Below, piece by piece: positions 45,309 to 56,169 of a stretch of DNA of 64,000 nt. Where the stretch lies: the NCBI GenBank assembly GCA_033439685.1, contig JAUEDM010000006.1, positions 1-64,000 of the forward strand, given 5' to 3'. The notes under the pieces are model-generated. The model did no database searches. It was not told the DNA's origin and was given only the letters and a program-made list of their open reading frames with translations. The position numbers and the translations under genes were made by a program. The stretch comes from Apodospora peruviana (Eukaryota; Ascomycota; Sordariomycetes; Sordariales; Lasiosphaeriaceae). The stretch's first letter is position 1, and every line of letters starts with the position of its first letter.

Positions 45309-46151
45309 ATGGCGAGCACCACCAACAACACGACCCCCGGATCCCAGGAATACTTCACCTGGCTGGCAGCAAATCACGCCAAGCTGACGGGCAACAGCAC
45401 GCGAGACTTGTTTGCAGCATCACTGGAAGACATCACCACCCTGCATCCCATCACTTCTAGCTCTCGCATCCACGACAATGCAGCCGGGCCCGGTACCGCA
45501 GCCTCAGTTTTGGTCTCCCAGCTACCCTCTAGTACCTTGCCGACGGGCGTCGAAATCCTCATAACAGACAACGTCCCCGCGATGCTCACAGCCGCACGTG
45601 AACACTTATCGTCGTTTCCCACCATCACCATACAAGAAATGGATAGCCTCGACCTAAAACTACCGGACAGCCACCTCTCGCACACCATCTTAAATTTCAG
45701 CATCTTCAACATGGCCGATCCCCTCAAGTGTCTCCAGGAGACCCACCGCACGCTGAAGGAAGGCGGTATCGCGGCCCTGTTGACGTGGCGCCGCTTCGGG
45801 GCAGCTGAGGTTATTCGTGCCGCGCAGGAGATGGTGCGTCCCGACCTGCCGCCTATATTTGTCCCGCGCGAAGAGTTTACGAGGGAAGGGGTGCTGGCGG
45901 ACTTGGCCGTTGACGCCGGGTTTAACAAAGAAAAAATGACGGTTCTGAGTAAGAGGGTGGTTGTCACGGGCGACGACTTGGATAACTTGAGCGAATTTTT
46001 TCCTGGGCTCATTTCTGAACCTGCGCGCAAGGGGTGGACTGAGCAAGAGAGGGCTCGCTGGCCCGAGGTTGTCGACAAGGCGATACAGGGGGAGGTTGAA
46101 GAGTATGGGGGTGTGCTCTTTGAGGCGTGGGTTGTTCTGGCATGGAAATAG
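45309..46151 (+). CDS. class I SAM-dependent methyltransferase, 280 aa
   Basis: An intact intronless frame starts MASTTNNTTPGSQEYF. The SAM-binding motif I region reads IHDNAAGPGTAASVL (D-x-A-x-GxGT type), followed by a motif II-like ILITDNVPAML and an acidic segment IQEMDSLDLKL with post-motif HTILNFSIFNM. LKEGGIAALLTWRRFG matches the usual motif before the last strands. This is the common fungal type that methylates small molecules in secondary metabolism. It is cytosolic by prediction. It sits 160 bp from the decayed NRPS and within a group of P450 genes, so a tailoring role in the former cluster is likely, but its substrate is unknown. Confidence 0.88.
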   Translation: MASTTNNTTPGSQEYFTWLAANHAKLTGNSTRDLFAASLEDITTLHPITSSSRIHDNAAGPGTAASVLVSQLPSSTLPTGVEILITDNVPAMLTAAREHLSSFPTITIQEMDSLDLKLPDSHLSHTILNFSIFNMADPLKCLQETHRTLKEGGIAALLTWRRFGAAEVIRAAQEMVRPDLPPIFVPREEFTREGVLADLAVDAGFNKEKMTVLSKRVVVTGDDLDNLSEFFPGLISEPARKGWTEQERARWPEVVDKAIQGEVEEYGGVLFEAWVVLAWK

Positions 46152-46927
46152 TACTGATATCACTACACGGGTGCAGGTGTGTTGATTCTGGGACCCACGA
46201 GCAGCTAAAGGCCAGGTCTGAGGGGTATAGGAGGAATGTTTTGCATCAGACTTTACGGGAGTAACTATGAGGTGATGATGTGGTTGTAGTTAATATAGCA
46301 AGAGGAATAGTAAGTTTGGGAGTATGACGATGGCGCATGATACCTGCCGGGGGGGAAATAGCAGGGGGTTCGGGCTTGAGTCGTTGGTGTAATAGCTTTA
46401 GGCCGATTCAATGTTGCCGTTACAACTTCTTCTCGTTGGTTCTTATTCCGGTATGAAAAGAGGTTGTATCATTCTCTCCGTCCTGCTTTGAACTCGTGAT
46501 TTCTTTAATCCGAAGCAGGACCTCAAGCTGTTCTTTGGAGTTATCATGGTAAGCTAAATACCTACATTACCTGATCTCGGTGAGCCAAGGTAAGCCGAAT
46601 CAGGCATCCCGAATCCGGATCCGGACGATAAGAGATCTGGAACAGCCAGTATTAGCTGCAGCTTGAGCAGGTTGGGCGTCGGCTCATGGCACTTTTTGCT
46701 GCATGAGATTATCGGACCCCTCACTCGCCGAGAGGAAGGCTTCTGGATAAAATTCCCTCGTTTCCAACCCAAAGCTATCGACTACCGGTATCCGTTCAAG
46801 TCCAGTCCCCATATCCCCACAATATTACTCGACGGAACACAAAGTCAGGTAACCTTCCACGGTCCAGTTACATGTGATGGACCTCGCAAACAATTTCTAG
46901 GAAACTGGACTTGGGCTACTGTCCTCA
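46152..46927. other. no gene seen
   Basis: No convincing frame. The region precedes the P450 pseudogene. Confidence 0.5.
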
Positions 46928-48315
46928 ACGGAAACCCTGCTCCCGGTCCTGCTGGTACTGCTTCTACTTCCTGGAGTGCTCTACTACTCTCGTCCCAGCG
47001 ACGCCAACGAACCATGGACCCTACCGAACTGGAAACACATCCCCTTGATCGGAAACACGATCCAGTACACGGCAGACCACGGGTCCTTCATGGCCCGCGC
47101 CAGCCACGCTTTTGCAAATCAGGGGCGGCGACATGTTCAAGTTCTACCTCGGTCTTGTCCCAGTGTACATGGTCACGGGCCCACAGAACGTGCAGCAATT
47201 ATTTCGCAAATCTTCGTCCGTAAGCTCGGACAAGTTCGTCCTCATGGTCATGGAGTCCATGATGGCTTTTACGAAGGAGGACCTCGCCAAGTTTGTTAAC
47301 GACAAAGACCGGCCGATATCATGCCGAAACACACGATGGGGGGGGACGCGGTACTGGGCCGAGTGGCACCACGTCAACTCGAGAGCTATATCCTCCACCT
47401 CAGTGACAGCATCTCTTACCACCAAATTCTGCGAGCTTTTTCAGGAATCAACTGAGTAGTACGGCGGTCAGTGGGAAATGGTGAATCTGTTTGAGTTCAT
47501 GAAAACCAGCATGGCCGGAAACGCGATCAAGGCGCTGGCAGGCAAAAAGGTTTCTGGAACGGCAAGGCCTGCTGGACGCCTTCTGGGACTATGACAGCGT
47601 GGGCATACAGCTGGTCTATGCCCTCCCCAGATGGATCAGACCCGGCCCGAGGAGGAAGCTCGATCGGTTTCGCCGCATGGCCATCGACTTTCTCGGGAAC
47701 GACTTTGACCCTGCTTCTGCTTCACTCTCCAATGAGCTGAAAGAAGACGATGACCCCGACCCTAACTGGCACCCCGTGCTTGGGCTGCGGTTCATGCGTG
47801 ATTATCTGAAGTGGGGGAGGGAGATTGGTCTTTCCATCGAGACGCGCGCGGGCTTCTTTATTGGGTTCCTCCTGGGGTAAGCAGTTTTCCTCTGAGGAAT
47901 GTGTGTGAAACGTGGAGGCTAACAGCAACAGGTTGAATGGGAACAGCATCTCAATTGCAACGTGGGCCCTTTTCGAGCTTGCCCAGGACCTTGGTCTCTG
48001 GAAGGCCGTCCAGGAGGAAGCGGAATCGGTCTTCTTCTTCAAGACGGACACTGAACAAAAAACTGGACGTGCCGGCTCTCCTCAAACTTCTACTCCTACA
48101 ATCCGATGTGTCCCGGACGACACTTTGCCAAGCAGGAGATCATGGTCACCTTGGCCATCATGACTACCACATTCGATGTGGAGATGGTCGAATGGGTAAG
48201 GTTGGACGGCAAGATTAAGTCAGACCGTCCGGCGCAGGATGATATGAAGTACAGCGGTTCTGCTGCCATGCAGCCGGAGCGGGACCTTAAAGTCAGGTGG
48301 AGACGACGGATTTGA
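46928..48315 (+). pseudogene. cytochrome P450, lost start codon, frameshifts and internal deletion
   Basis: The N-terminal anchor reads ETLLPVLLVLLLLPGVLYY but the position of the initiator is ACG (46928-46930). WTLPNWKHIPLIGNTIQY follows, then a frame change near 47128 (RGGDMFKFYLGLVPVYMV), and TAG at 47457-47459. The middle (YALPRWIRPGPRRKLDRF to AGFFIGFLLG) remains, an intron joins NGNSISIATWALFELAQD, and then the sequence jumps after AVQEEAESVF to the heme-ligand region MCPGRHFAKQEIM. The ExxR and PER regions and the residues leading into the heme loop are deleted. It ends at 48315 with DLKVRWRRRI. The pattern resembles the CYP7/CYP8-like fungal P450s often found beside NRPS genes. Confidence 0.85.
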
Positions 48316-48362
48316 ATGGTAAGTAATCATGATGGGACAACAGTGGTAAATATTAAAGACTC

Positions 48363-50141
48363 TCAGTGCTTCCTCCTCTCCAGACGACAGAATACCTCCC
48401 GCTTTCCAGCATCGCCAATCTCTTTGGCTGGGATAAGCTATCAAACCACTCGTTAGCATGGGGTAAATAACCTCCCGCCGGGGAGAACGTACCTGATATC
48501 TCCAAACCAAGTTAGCAACAACCTTGAACATCTGCAGCCGCGCAATATTCTGCCCAATACACGCTCTACTGCCATACCCAAAACTTAGGTCACAAAGTTC
48601 CATCTTTGATTTGCGGGTCTCATAATCCTCTGCGCTCTCGCCCTCAAACCGACACCACCTCTCCGGTTTGAACACAAACGGCTCCTCCCCGAAGCTTTTT
48701 TCCTGCACATGCAGCACGTGCGGCTTGATACCCACGCTCACACCATGCGGAAGTCGCATCCCGTTAGGCAGGACAAGTCCTTGAGTGGGTGTATCCCTGC
48801 CGAGCAACGAATTCTGACCCATATGTAATCTCGTAGACTCTCGAACTAAACCGTTGAGGAACGGTAACTTCTGAGTTTCTTGCCATGTTACGGGTGTGCT
48901 GACGCCGAGAGCGACCATGTCATTGTACAGCCGTTTCTGCGCTTCGGGGTAAGTGACGAGATGGTGCACCATCAGATAGAGGGAGGTGGTCGCCAAGGCG
49001 CCGGCAAAAACGTTTACGATGGTCGTCGAGACCACCTGCTCCTCCGTCATGATTAAGGGATACTTTTCGCGGGCGTCGAGGAAATATGAGAGAAGGTCTG
49101 GTTTCCGCTGGCCATGGCCGGGGGGCTGCTTTGCTTTTGGAGAACCGAAAACTTCGTTGGCTCGTTCCCGGATTTGTCTCTGAGAGAAATTGTGAAACGC
49201 GTTTTTGGCTGGGTTGACGAAAAGGCGTAGCAACGGATTTCCCAGAAAGAGGTAGTGCAGGTTTGGCATGACCATGGTCTGATACCTGATATTTCAGCTT
49301 GTTGTCTCGTCGATTGTTTAGGAGGGGGGTAAAAAAAACGTACCAATCTCACATAATCTGCGAAAAGGTGTTGTTTTCGGACAAGACCAAACACGTCTTC
49401 TCCAGATTCGAGAAAGCCGATGGGCTTTCCGAATGACAGGTTCCCAACCAAGTCAAAGGCGTCTGCAAGCAAGTATCATAAGTATTTTCATCAGAGAACT
49501 ATTGTGCGAAGTATAATGACTTACAAAAGAATAGCCACTTGGCCACGTCCACTTCTTTTCCGTCCACACTACTCTCCCGGTCAAGGGCAGCAAACAACAA
49601 ATCTATCGTTTTATCCGCTACAGGCTGATACTCCAGCAGCGTCGAAAGTGCGTACGCATTGGCGATGGGTTTCCGATACTGGCCATGCACGTCGGCGTCT
49701 CTGATAGTCGCAACATTTTCCCTGCTGCCAAACGGTCTACCCACTCCAATGTTTTTGAACTGCATGTACGACAAAATCAGTAAATGTGAGGTTGGGAGTG
49801 TTGAGAGAGAATACCTTTCGCAGCCGAAGCTTGGAGTTGTAGATTACCTTGACGGCATCAGGGTCGGCGACGCTGACGGTCCTAGGCCCGACACGAACGA
49901 CATCACCGTATTTCTCGTGCAGCGGGATCAGGTAATCGCCACGCTTGCCCGCGCGTACCGTCGAGATGAATGCGTGCAGGTTGGTGTATCGGGCCCAAAA
50001 TGGTCCGGGGATGTGGTTGATGCCGGCTGCGTGGCTATCGTAGATCGAGTACAAGACGAATTGTGAAATGGCTAGCAGGAGGAGAGGCTGCAGCCAGCCC
50101 AGCTCGTTGATGGCCACGGAAAACAACTCAGAGTCGGCCAT
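48363..50141 (-). CDS. cytochrome P450 (pisatin-demethylase-like), 5 exons, 513 aa
   Basis: Exons 50141-49815, 49759-49525, 49462-49344, 49278-48493 and 48437-48363 give 513 aa, a normal P450 length. An N-terminal membrane anchor (PLLLLAISQFVLYSIY) precedes the Pro-rich HIPGPFWARYTN. Key motifs are present: ESTR of the K-helix (VRESTRLH), FKPERW, and the heme loop FGYGSRACIG with its Cys ligand. The I-helix reads VFAGALATTS, so the acidic residue normally before the conserved Thr is Ala, which may alter oxygen activation. The last exon was chosen because splicing at TATCAG|GTACG with acceptor GATAG yields a short basic tail ending at 48363. Without splicing, the frame would run to 48220 into the opposite pseudogene. 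Expected in the ER; substrate unknown. Confidence 0.85.
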
Positions 50142-51275
50142 TTTTGTCAGAAGTTGCGAAGCACATTTTGGGATGCCCGGGAAGGAGGGTTTACGCTTCA
50201 AATTAGAGTCATCCGATGTTGGTAGTAAGTACGACGCATAGCTTCCTGGTTGGGAAACACGACATCTTCATGACCCGAGCTTCATTGTTCTCAATTACAG
50301 AAACGGATCCTGTCAGAAGTGAGCGACATGCAAGGTTCAACAGGAATATCCTGTCTGCAAATAAGTGGCACACTCAATACGACGCTTACAGATCATAAAC
50401 ATGTAAATGCCCATCAGATTCTACATACGGATGGATTCATGTGCGGCCGCCCTCAGGCAGGCCCGCGAACCAGGTCAGCATTAAATTAACTGCAGCAGTC
50501 CGAACTGCCTGGGCGGGAAATCTTCCGCCTTATTTCCAAAAATTCCTTACACAGAATCCGAGTCCAACATACCTCGCGGAGCTTATCCCATATCTGGACG
50601 GGTGCATTCATAACTTAATAGAATAGACTGCGTTGGACCATATAGGTTGTAACACAGAACCAGACAAAAGTCCCGGTGTTTACCAATTCACGGATACCGC
50701 CTTGGATGTGTCAGAGATTTAAAGCTGCATGCATGCCAAGAATTGCTTAATGCCTTCATGTCAGTTTCGGCATCGAGTCTCGTTTGGGCATATTGCTGTA
50801 TTGATTACTCAGTTCGTTCTTCAGTTGGACGGCGCATGATATCCTCCTCCTATCTCATACATGGCTAACCATCCTTCGTCAGACCAAAGGCTGACGGCGG
50901 AATCACTTGCTGGTATAGTAGACATACTTTCCTTTAGGGTACCAGTAGTCTACCAAGGTAGATGTAACTGTTTTAAACACCGCCCCTAGATGTAGTAATT
51001 AAGGCAAACTTCACACATTGAGGAGGAGGGTGGTATTCTGCGTATATGTGCCGGTGCAGTATCCGTAAAGGGAAATGACAGCCTGATAGGATGGAATCAC
51101 GGAAAGAAGCGGATGGGCTCTGAAGGTGGCCGTATTCCACCTGATAGTTTATAGATCCGGCAACTCTGACGCCTGTCGTCCGACTTCCACAACTAATATC
51201 TCTACTACCATACACGGGTCCGACAGTCTGGTGTTATACACGAAAGCTTGAACAGAACACCTCAAGTTCTCAACA
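50142..51275. other. no gene seen
   Basis: Intergenic; only short frames. It should hold promoters of the divergent P450 (left) and sulfotransferase-like gene (right). Confidence 0.5.
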
Positions 51276-52189
51276 ATGACTTCACCCCTAGACCCCTTCA
51301 GACTGACGCCCGCTCCAGCGCGGGTGGCACCAGGCAAATCCGTCAAGATCATAGTCGTACGTTCATTCTTCATTCTGCTCCCTCACAGTGCACTCAAACT
51401 AACCCTTCGTCTTATCAGGCCGGCCTCCCGCGAACAGGAACCGCCTCCCTGAAACTCGCCCTAGAAACATTAGGAATCAGCCCGGTCCACCACTTTGCAG
51501 ATCCACCAAACCAGTACCAACGCCTCTCTCTGGCTGCGAACCTCCTCAAGGACTCCACCCCCCCTAAGATCCGGCGGCAGAAGCTATTCGAGCTCTTCGA
51601 CGGCTACGAAGCAATCGCCGACCAGCCCGTCTGCGCCTGCCTGCCCGACCTTTTGGAAATGTACCCCGACGCAGTCGTAATCCTAACAGAACGCGCCTCC
51701 GCCAAAATCTGGCTCGATTCTTTCAAAAACTCAGTCGGGTTCGTCCAGACAGGCTGGTGGCGGTATGTCGGCTATTTAGTTCCGGCAGCCGTGTCGACGA
51801 ACGATATTTTCCGGGCGTGGAGGCGGATCTCTGCGAAACGGTTGGGGATTTCTGGGAATGCGGATGAGGAGATGTATACTGCTCATGGTGCTTGGGTCAG
51901 GAAACATGTTGCACCGGAAAAGTTGCTGGTGTATCGAGTCGAGATGGGTTATGAGCCGCTTTGCAAGTTTTTAGGAGTGGAGGTGCCGTTAGAGGGGAAG
52001 TTTCCGAGGAGTGAGAAGAGTCAACGGGACACGTTTCAGCTGTACAGGTGGATCTGTATGACTTGTGGTGCGAGTGCATGGGTTGCCGTCGTGGTTTTGG
52101 CGTGGTATTTCTGGGTTGTTGGGGCCGCGCTGCTGGTTGAGCCGGGCAGGGGGTTTCTTGAGCATTTTGTGAGGATTGTTACGGAGTAA
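51276..52189 (+). CDS. sulfotransferase-family P-loop protein with C-terminal membrane helix, 2 exons
   Basis: Exons 51276-51356 and 51419-52189 give 283 aa. The intron (GTACGT...CAG) is in phase 0 and joins VKIIV to AGLPRTGTASLKLALE, a PAPS-binding-type P-loop (5'-PSB motif) of the Sulfotransfer_4 group. Downstream, ADQPVCACLPDLLEMYPDAVVIL and LTERASAKIWLDS match the family's second half (3'-phosphate-binding region), and YRVEMGYEPLCKFLGV is the usual late motif. A hydrophobic helix near the C-terminus (WVAVVVLAWYFWVVGAALL) suggests membrane attachment. Such genes are often annotated in fungi as sulfotransferases or, loosely, NAD-dependent epimerases; the biochemical substrate is unknown. 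It is placed between two P450 genes. Confidence 0.85.
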
Positions 52190-53044
52190 CTTGGATCAAA
52201 GGGATGATTTGAATTTGGTGTCTCTTATGTTTTCATACATTATTAGATACATGTATCCTACACGTATTACATCTTCAACTAACTTCAACCTTTCGAGATT
52301 TTCTTCCAGAACCTTAACAGGCAGGAGCAGAACTCTCCATGAAACCTGTGCTGTCTTTCCTTCAAGGGCATAGGCGAAAGAATTAATACGGCAGCCGGTA
52401 GGCCATGAAGACGTGGGATAGTACAGCAGCAAGATTAAATGCAGCTCAACGAAGCTGGTGAAGGAACCATGCAGATACTGAGCCTTACAGCTACTATCGG
52501 TGAGGGGCTGAGCGTTGGATGCGCACTTTACGCAATGCAACGTGAATTTTTTTAACGTGTTTGGCACATTGGTTTAGTAAAAGTAGAATCCAGTAATGTT
52601 ACCGAGCGCCGCCAAGTTGCAGCGTAAGCCGGAATCCTGATGATGGCCGACTTCCCAAGAAAGAAAACCACCGTAACCAACTCCGAAGAGAGGGATTTCA
52701 CCGGCTTCCAAAGCAAGCAAGTCGCACAAGCTGATTATGAAGTAGTATTGCCGACTCTTGTGCAGGTGCGTCGCCTGGATCATGCAGCCTCAGAAGGGTC
52801 GTGTGAGGAATGGGATGTATGTAAGATTCCACACTTTCGACAAGTAGCATGGTTGCCTATCTCGCTCATTTGCTTCATCTGGCATCTGGTCACTGGTGCA
52901 CAGCCTGGAATAACAGGGCCACGCATCAGTTGACCTTTCTTGCACCCGAGTAAAGCTCGAGGTTCTCAACTGTCTCCGGGTACTCCTCCAAGTCTATTGC
53001 AACAGCTCTCCGTCATCCACAAGCCAATCACTCTCCTTCACGTC
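52190..53044. other. no gene seen
   Basis: Intergenic between the sulfotransferase-like gene and the second P450. Short frames on both strands lack support. Confidence 0.5.
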
Positions 53045-54982
53045 ATGGCATACAACACCCTCGCTGTGGTCTGCCTGGCAGCCATAGGATACGTGATACT
53101 CCGCTTCAGACAGCAAAGAAAGCTGTTCAAGAATCTTGCAAGTCTCGACCATGTCATTGATGCCTTGCGTCACAGGCCCAAACCGTGCTAACAAATGAGG
53201 TATGTTCATAGCCAGGACCACCTCACCATCCGATATGGGGCCATCTCCCAGTGATGGCCGGCGTGGCTCGCAGCCTCCCGCCGGACGCAGATCCCCAGTC
53301 CTATGCCCATCACATACGCAACAAGTACGGCCTGGGCGACTTTTTCTATCTCGACATGTGGCCGCTCGCCCCTCCGCAGCTGGTCATCGTGGAACCAGAA
53401 CTGGCAGCGCAGATCGCCCAGGGCAAAGCGACGTTTGACAAGGGCGACATGGTCCGTCAGTATCTGGAGCCGTTGGTCGGCAAAAAGGCCATGGTGGCTG
53501 CGAATGGTCACGACTGGAAGATTTCGAGGCGGCTGTTCGCCCCGGGCTTGCTCCATCGTAACCTGCTGCAGCATGTGCCTGATTGTGTGGACGACACTCT
53601 CAAGTTTCGCGATGAGCTTGCCAAGCATGCGGAAAGGGGTGACATTTTCCCGCTTGAGAGCTTGTGTGCACGGCTGGTGTTTAACATTGCTACGCGGATC
53701 ATTCTGTAGGTTCAACCATCTGTCATTTTGACATTGAGCTGACGTCGTGAATAGGGGAGTGGATTGCAATGCTGTCCAACACGACCACATGTTCATGACG
53801 CTGTTCCTTCGCCAGGCACAGCTGCAGCCTGTGGCTTTCTGGGCGCGGTACTTCACCCATCCAAATCCGATGGTGCACTACAGACGATGGGTTAACCGTC
53901 GTGGTCTGCACACGTTCATCGGGGGCGTCATTGACGACCGCTACTCGTCTCTTGGGTCGGTATACGACGGAGAGAAGACTACTGCCAGTGGCAAGAAGCA
54001 CAGCGCGGTGATCGACTATGCACTCGACGGCCACAGAGAGGCCCTAAAGGAGAGCAGAGCGACAGCAGCCGGCAGTCTCGACCAAGAGACCAGAGATAAC
54101 CTCATAACTCAGTGAGAAAACACCTTCCAGCTCCCATGTCAGCCAGGTCATCTCACTAACCCAACAAACATAGGGTCAAAACCTTGATTTTCGCGGGCCA
54201 CGATTCCTCGAGCAGCACCATCAGCGTGAGCACCGCATCCACGTCGGTTCCAGAGACCTGCTAACCTAGATAATAGTTTGCATTCTACCTCCTCTCCAGA
54301 AACCCTTGCGCAGCAACCAAGCTCCGAGCCGAACTCGACAGGGTGCTCGGCCCAAGCATCTCCGACACCGTCAGGATCCTAAAACGCGACCCATCAATCA
54401 TAAATCAGCTCTCTTACACGCACGCAGTCATTCAAGAAACCCTACGCTTATTACCGCCAATAGTAGGCTCCTACCGCTTCGGTCGAAAGGAGTATGTCCC
54501 ACCCCTCCCCCCCCCCCAAATCCACCCTCCCCTTTTCCCCTCTCGAACCCCTAACTAATTCGGTGTAAAGCGTCTCTCTCGTTCATGAGGGTAAATCATG
54601 GCCAACATACCCCTTCGCAGTATTCATTAACAACCACGCGATGATGCGGCGACCAGATATTTTTCGTGATCCAGACGCCTTCAGACCGGAGCGATATCTG
54701 ATTACGGACATAAGCGATGAGCACTTTGTGCCGAAAAACGCGTGGCGCGGGTTCGAGAAGGGGAGCCGGAATTGTATTGGCGATGCGATGGCGCTGATTC
54801 AGATTAAACTGGTTCTGGCGTTGACGGTACGAGAGTTTAGTTTCAAGGAGGAGTATCCTGACACTTCGCCCGAGGTGGATGGGGAGAAGATGTATGTTGC
54901 TTTTCATGTCACTGCTAAACCTGCGCTGGGGATGCCTGGGCGGGTCATGAGGGTTGCACCTAAAAAGGGGGAGGAGGAGTGA
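53045..54982 (+). CDS. cytochrome P450 (StcS/CYP59-like), 6 exons, 540 aa
   Basis: Exons 53045-53137, 53212-53705, 53755-54111, 54174-54225, 54277-54491 and 54571-54982 agree in phase and total 540 aa. Exon 1 encodes a membrane anchor (LAVVCLAAIGYVILRF). Its donor is GCAAGT, a GC-AG intron, and splicing yields the proline-rich hinge KNLPGPPHHPIWGHL exactly as expected. Later motifs are intact: I-helix IFAGHDSSSSTIS, K-helix QETLRLLP, FRPERY and heme loop FEKGSRNCIG. The block YLDMWPLAPPQLVIVEPELAAQ resembles sterigmatocystin-pathway StcS-type and related P450s, though orthology cannot be claimed. It should be an active ER monooxygenase and belongs to the secondary-metabolism stretch. Confidence 0.9.
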
Positions 54983-56169
54983 GATATCATGATGGGTGCT
55001 GTGGATGGCTGAATATGCTGGAGTTGGTGGTGATAGAATGACTCGGAAAAATATGTGTATGTATTGTTACTCGGAGAGACAGACAGGACGATGGCTGTGT
55101 TCAAGCAAACCTCAATGTGGCTTGGTCATAAGATGGATGGTCTCGATGCTGTCGAGATACTTTTTCGGGCAACTTCAGTCACTCATCCATCCCCGACTTC
55201 TTAAGTGTAAAAAAGAGGTACGTTGTCTTGGACTAAAAGCAGGCGCAAGTTAGACCGTGACATGAATTCCGATGTAATGATTGGGCGGCTGTAAGGTGCA
55301 TGTGTGTTGAAGGAGAAATAGTCAAGATCGGTCACACCGATCACGACCTACGTGTGAATATCGCCACTCCGGTCCGGTCTGTGAAGCCTTCGTGGTTGCA
55401 GACCTCGGGACTCAAACCGAGCCCGGGATTCGGGATCAAACCCGACCACTACCGGCCGGCCGGTGCTTGCACATCTTTTGGCCCCCTGCCCTTCAGGAGG
55501 AGAGATAGCTCGACACCAAAAGCGATGCCGGCCGGCGACCACCGTGTCACCCACATCCCGAGTCAACCAGGTAGCTGGGAACGAGACCGGGGGCCGAGAC
55601 CAGGTTTTTTTTTCTCACGATGGTAAAACACTGATTGGTGGAATGTTTTCTCAACCAATTTCTCCGCACGCTATCGAGACACCGACGATGGGGCGAACCC
55701 CCTTCCCCATCTGGGGTACTGGGGAACGATGACGCTATTGGTTACTTGTGAGCTAACTCACGATGTCGGTGGAGCGAAAGGACGGCTGCCCCACGGGGTT
55801 TTCAGTGTTGAAACTGTTGTTTTTTTGAGAGCTGGAATGCGGGGATTTGGGGCAAAGCTGGGGGCGACGGAGATAATTTGGATGGTTGGTGGACTTGCTC
55901 GGTGAGAGTCCTTGCCACCAGAGGACTACTACCTACACTGGTGCGCAGACATTTATAAACTTCAAGATGGTTCCACCTGTCACCGAGCAGGCAGGTGGAT
56001 TGTGATCCTTGGCCCCTGTCATGAGCTCAGCTTCGAAACCAGAGAGTTTGTCTTAAAGAGGTCTTCGTTCCTCCTGTTTCTTTCCGGCGACCTCCAGTTG
56101 CTCTCACGGCCCTCGATCATTTCTTCCATTCCAAGGCGAGCCAGGGAAGACACCAGACACGCTGACAAG
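54983..56169. other. no gene seen
   Basis: About 1.2 kb of intergenic sequence with unconvincing overlapping frames around 55300-55730. Confidence 0.5.

Noticed and set aside
48220..48362. Read-through C-terminus of the minus-strand P450 to 48220
   Set aside because: Splicing the GTACG...GATAG intron gives a normal 513-aa P450, while read-through adds an atypical tail overlapping the opposite pseudogene.
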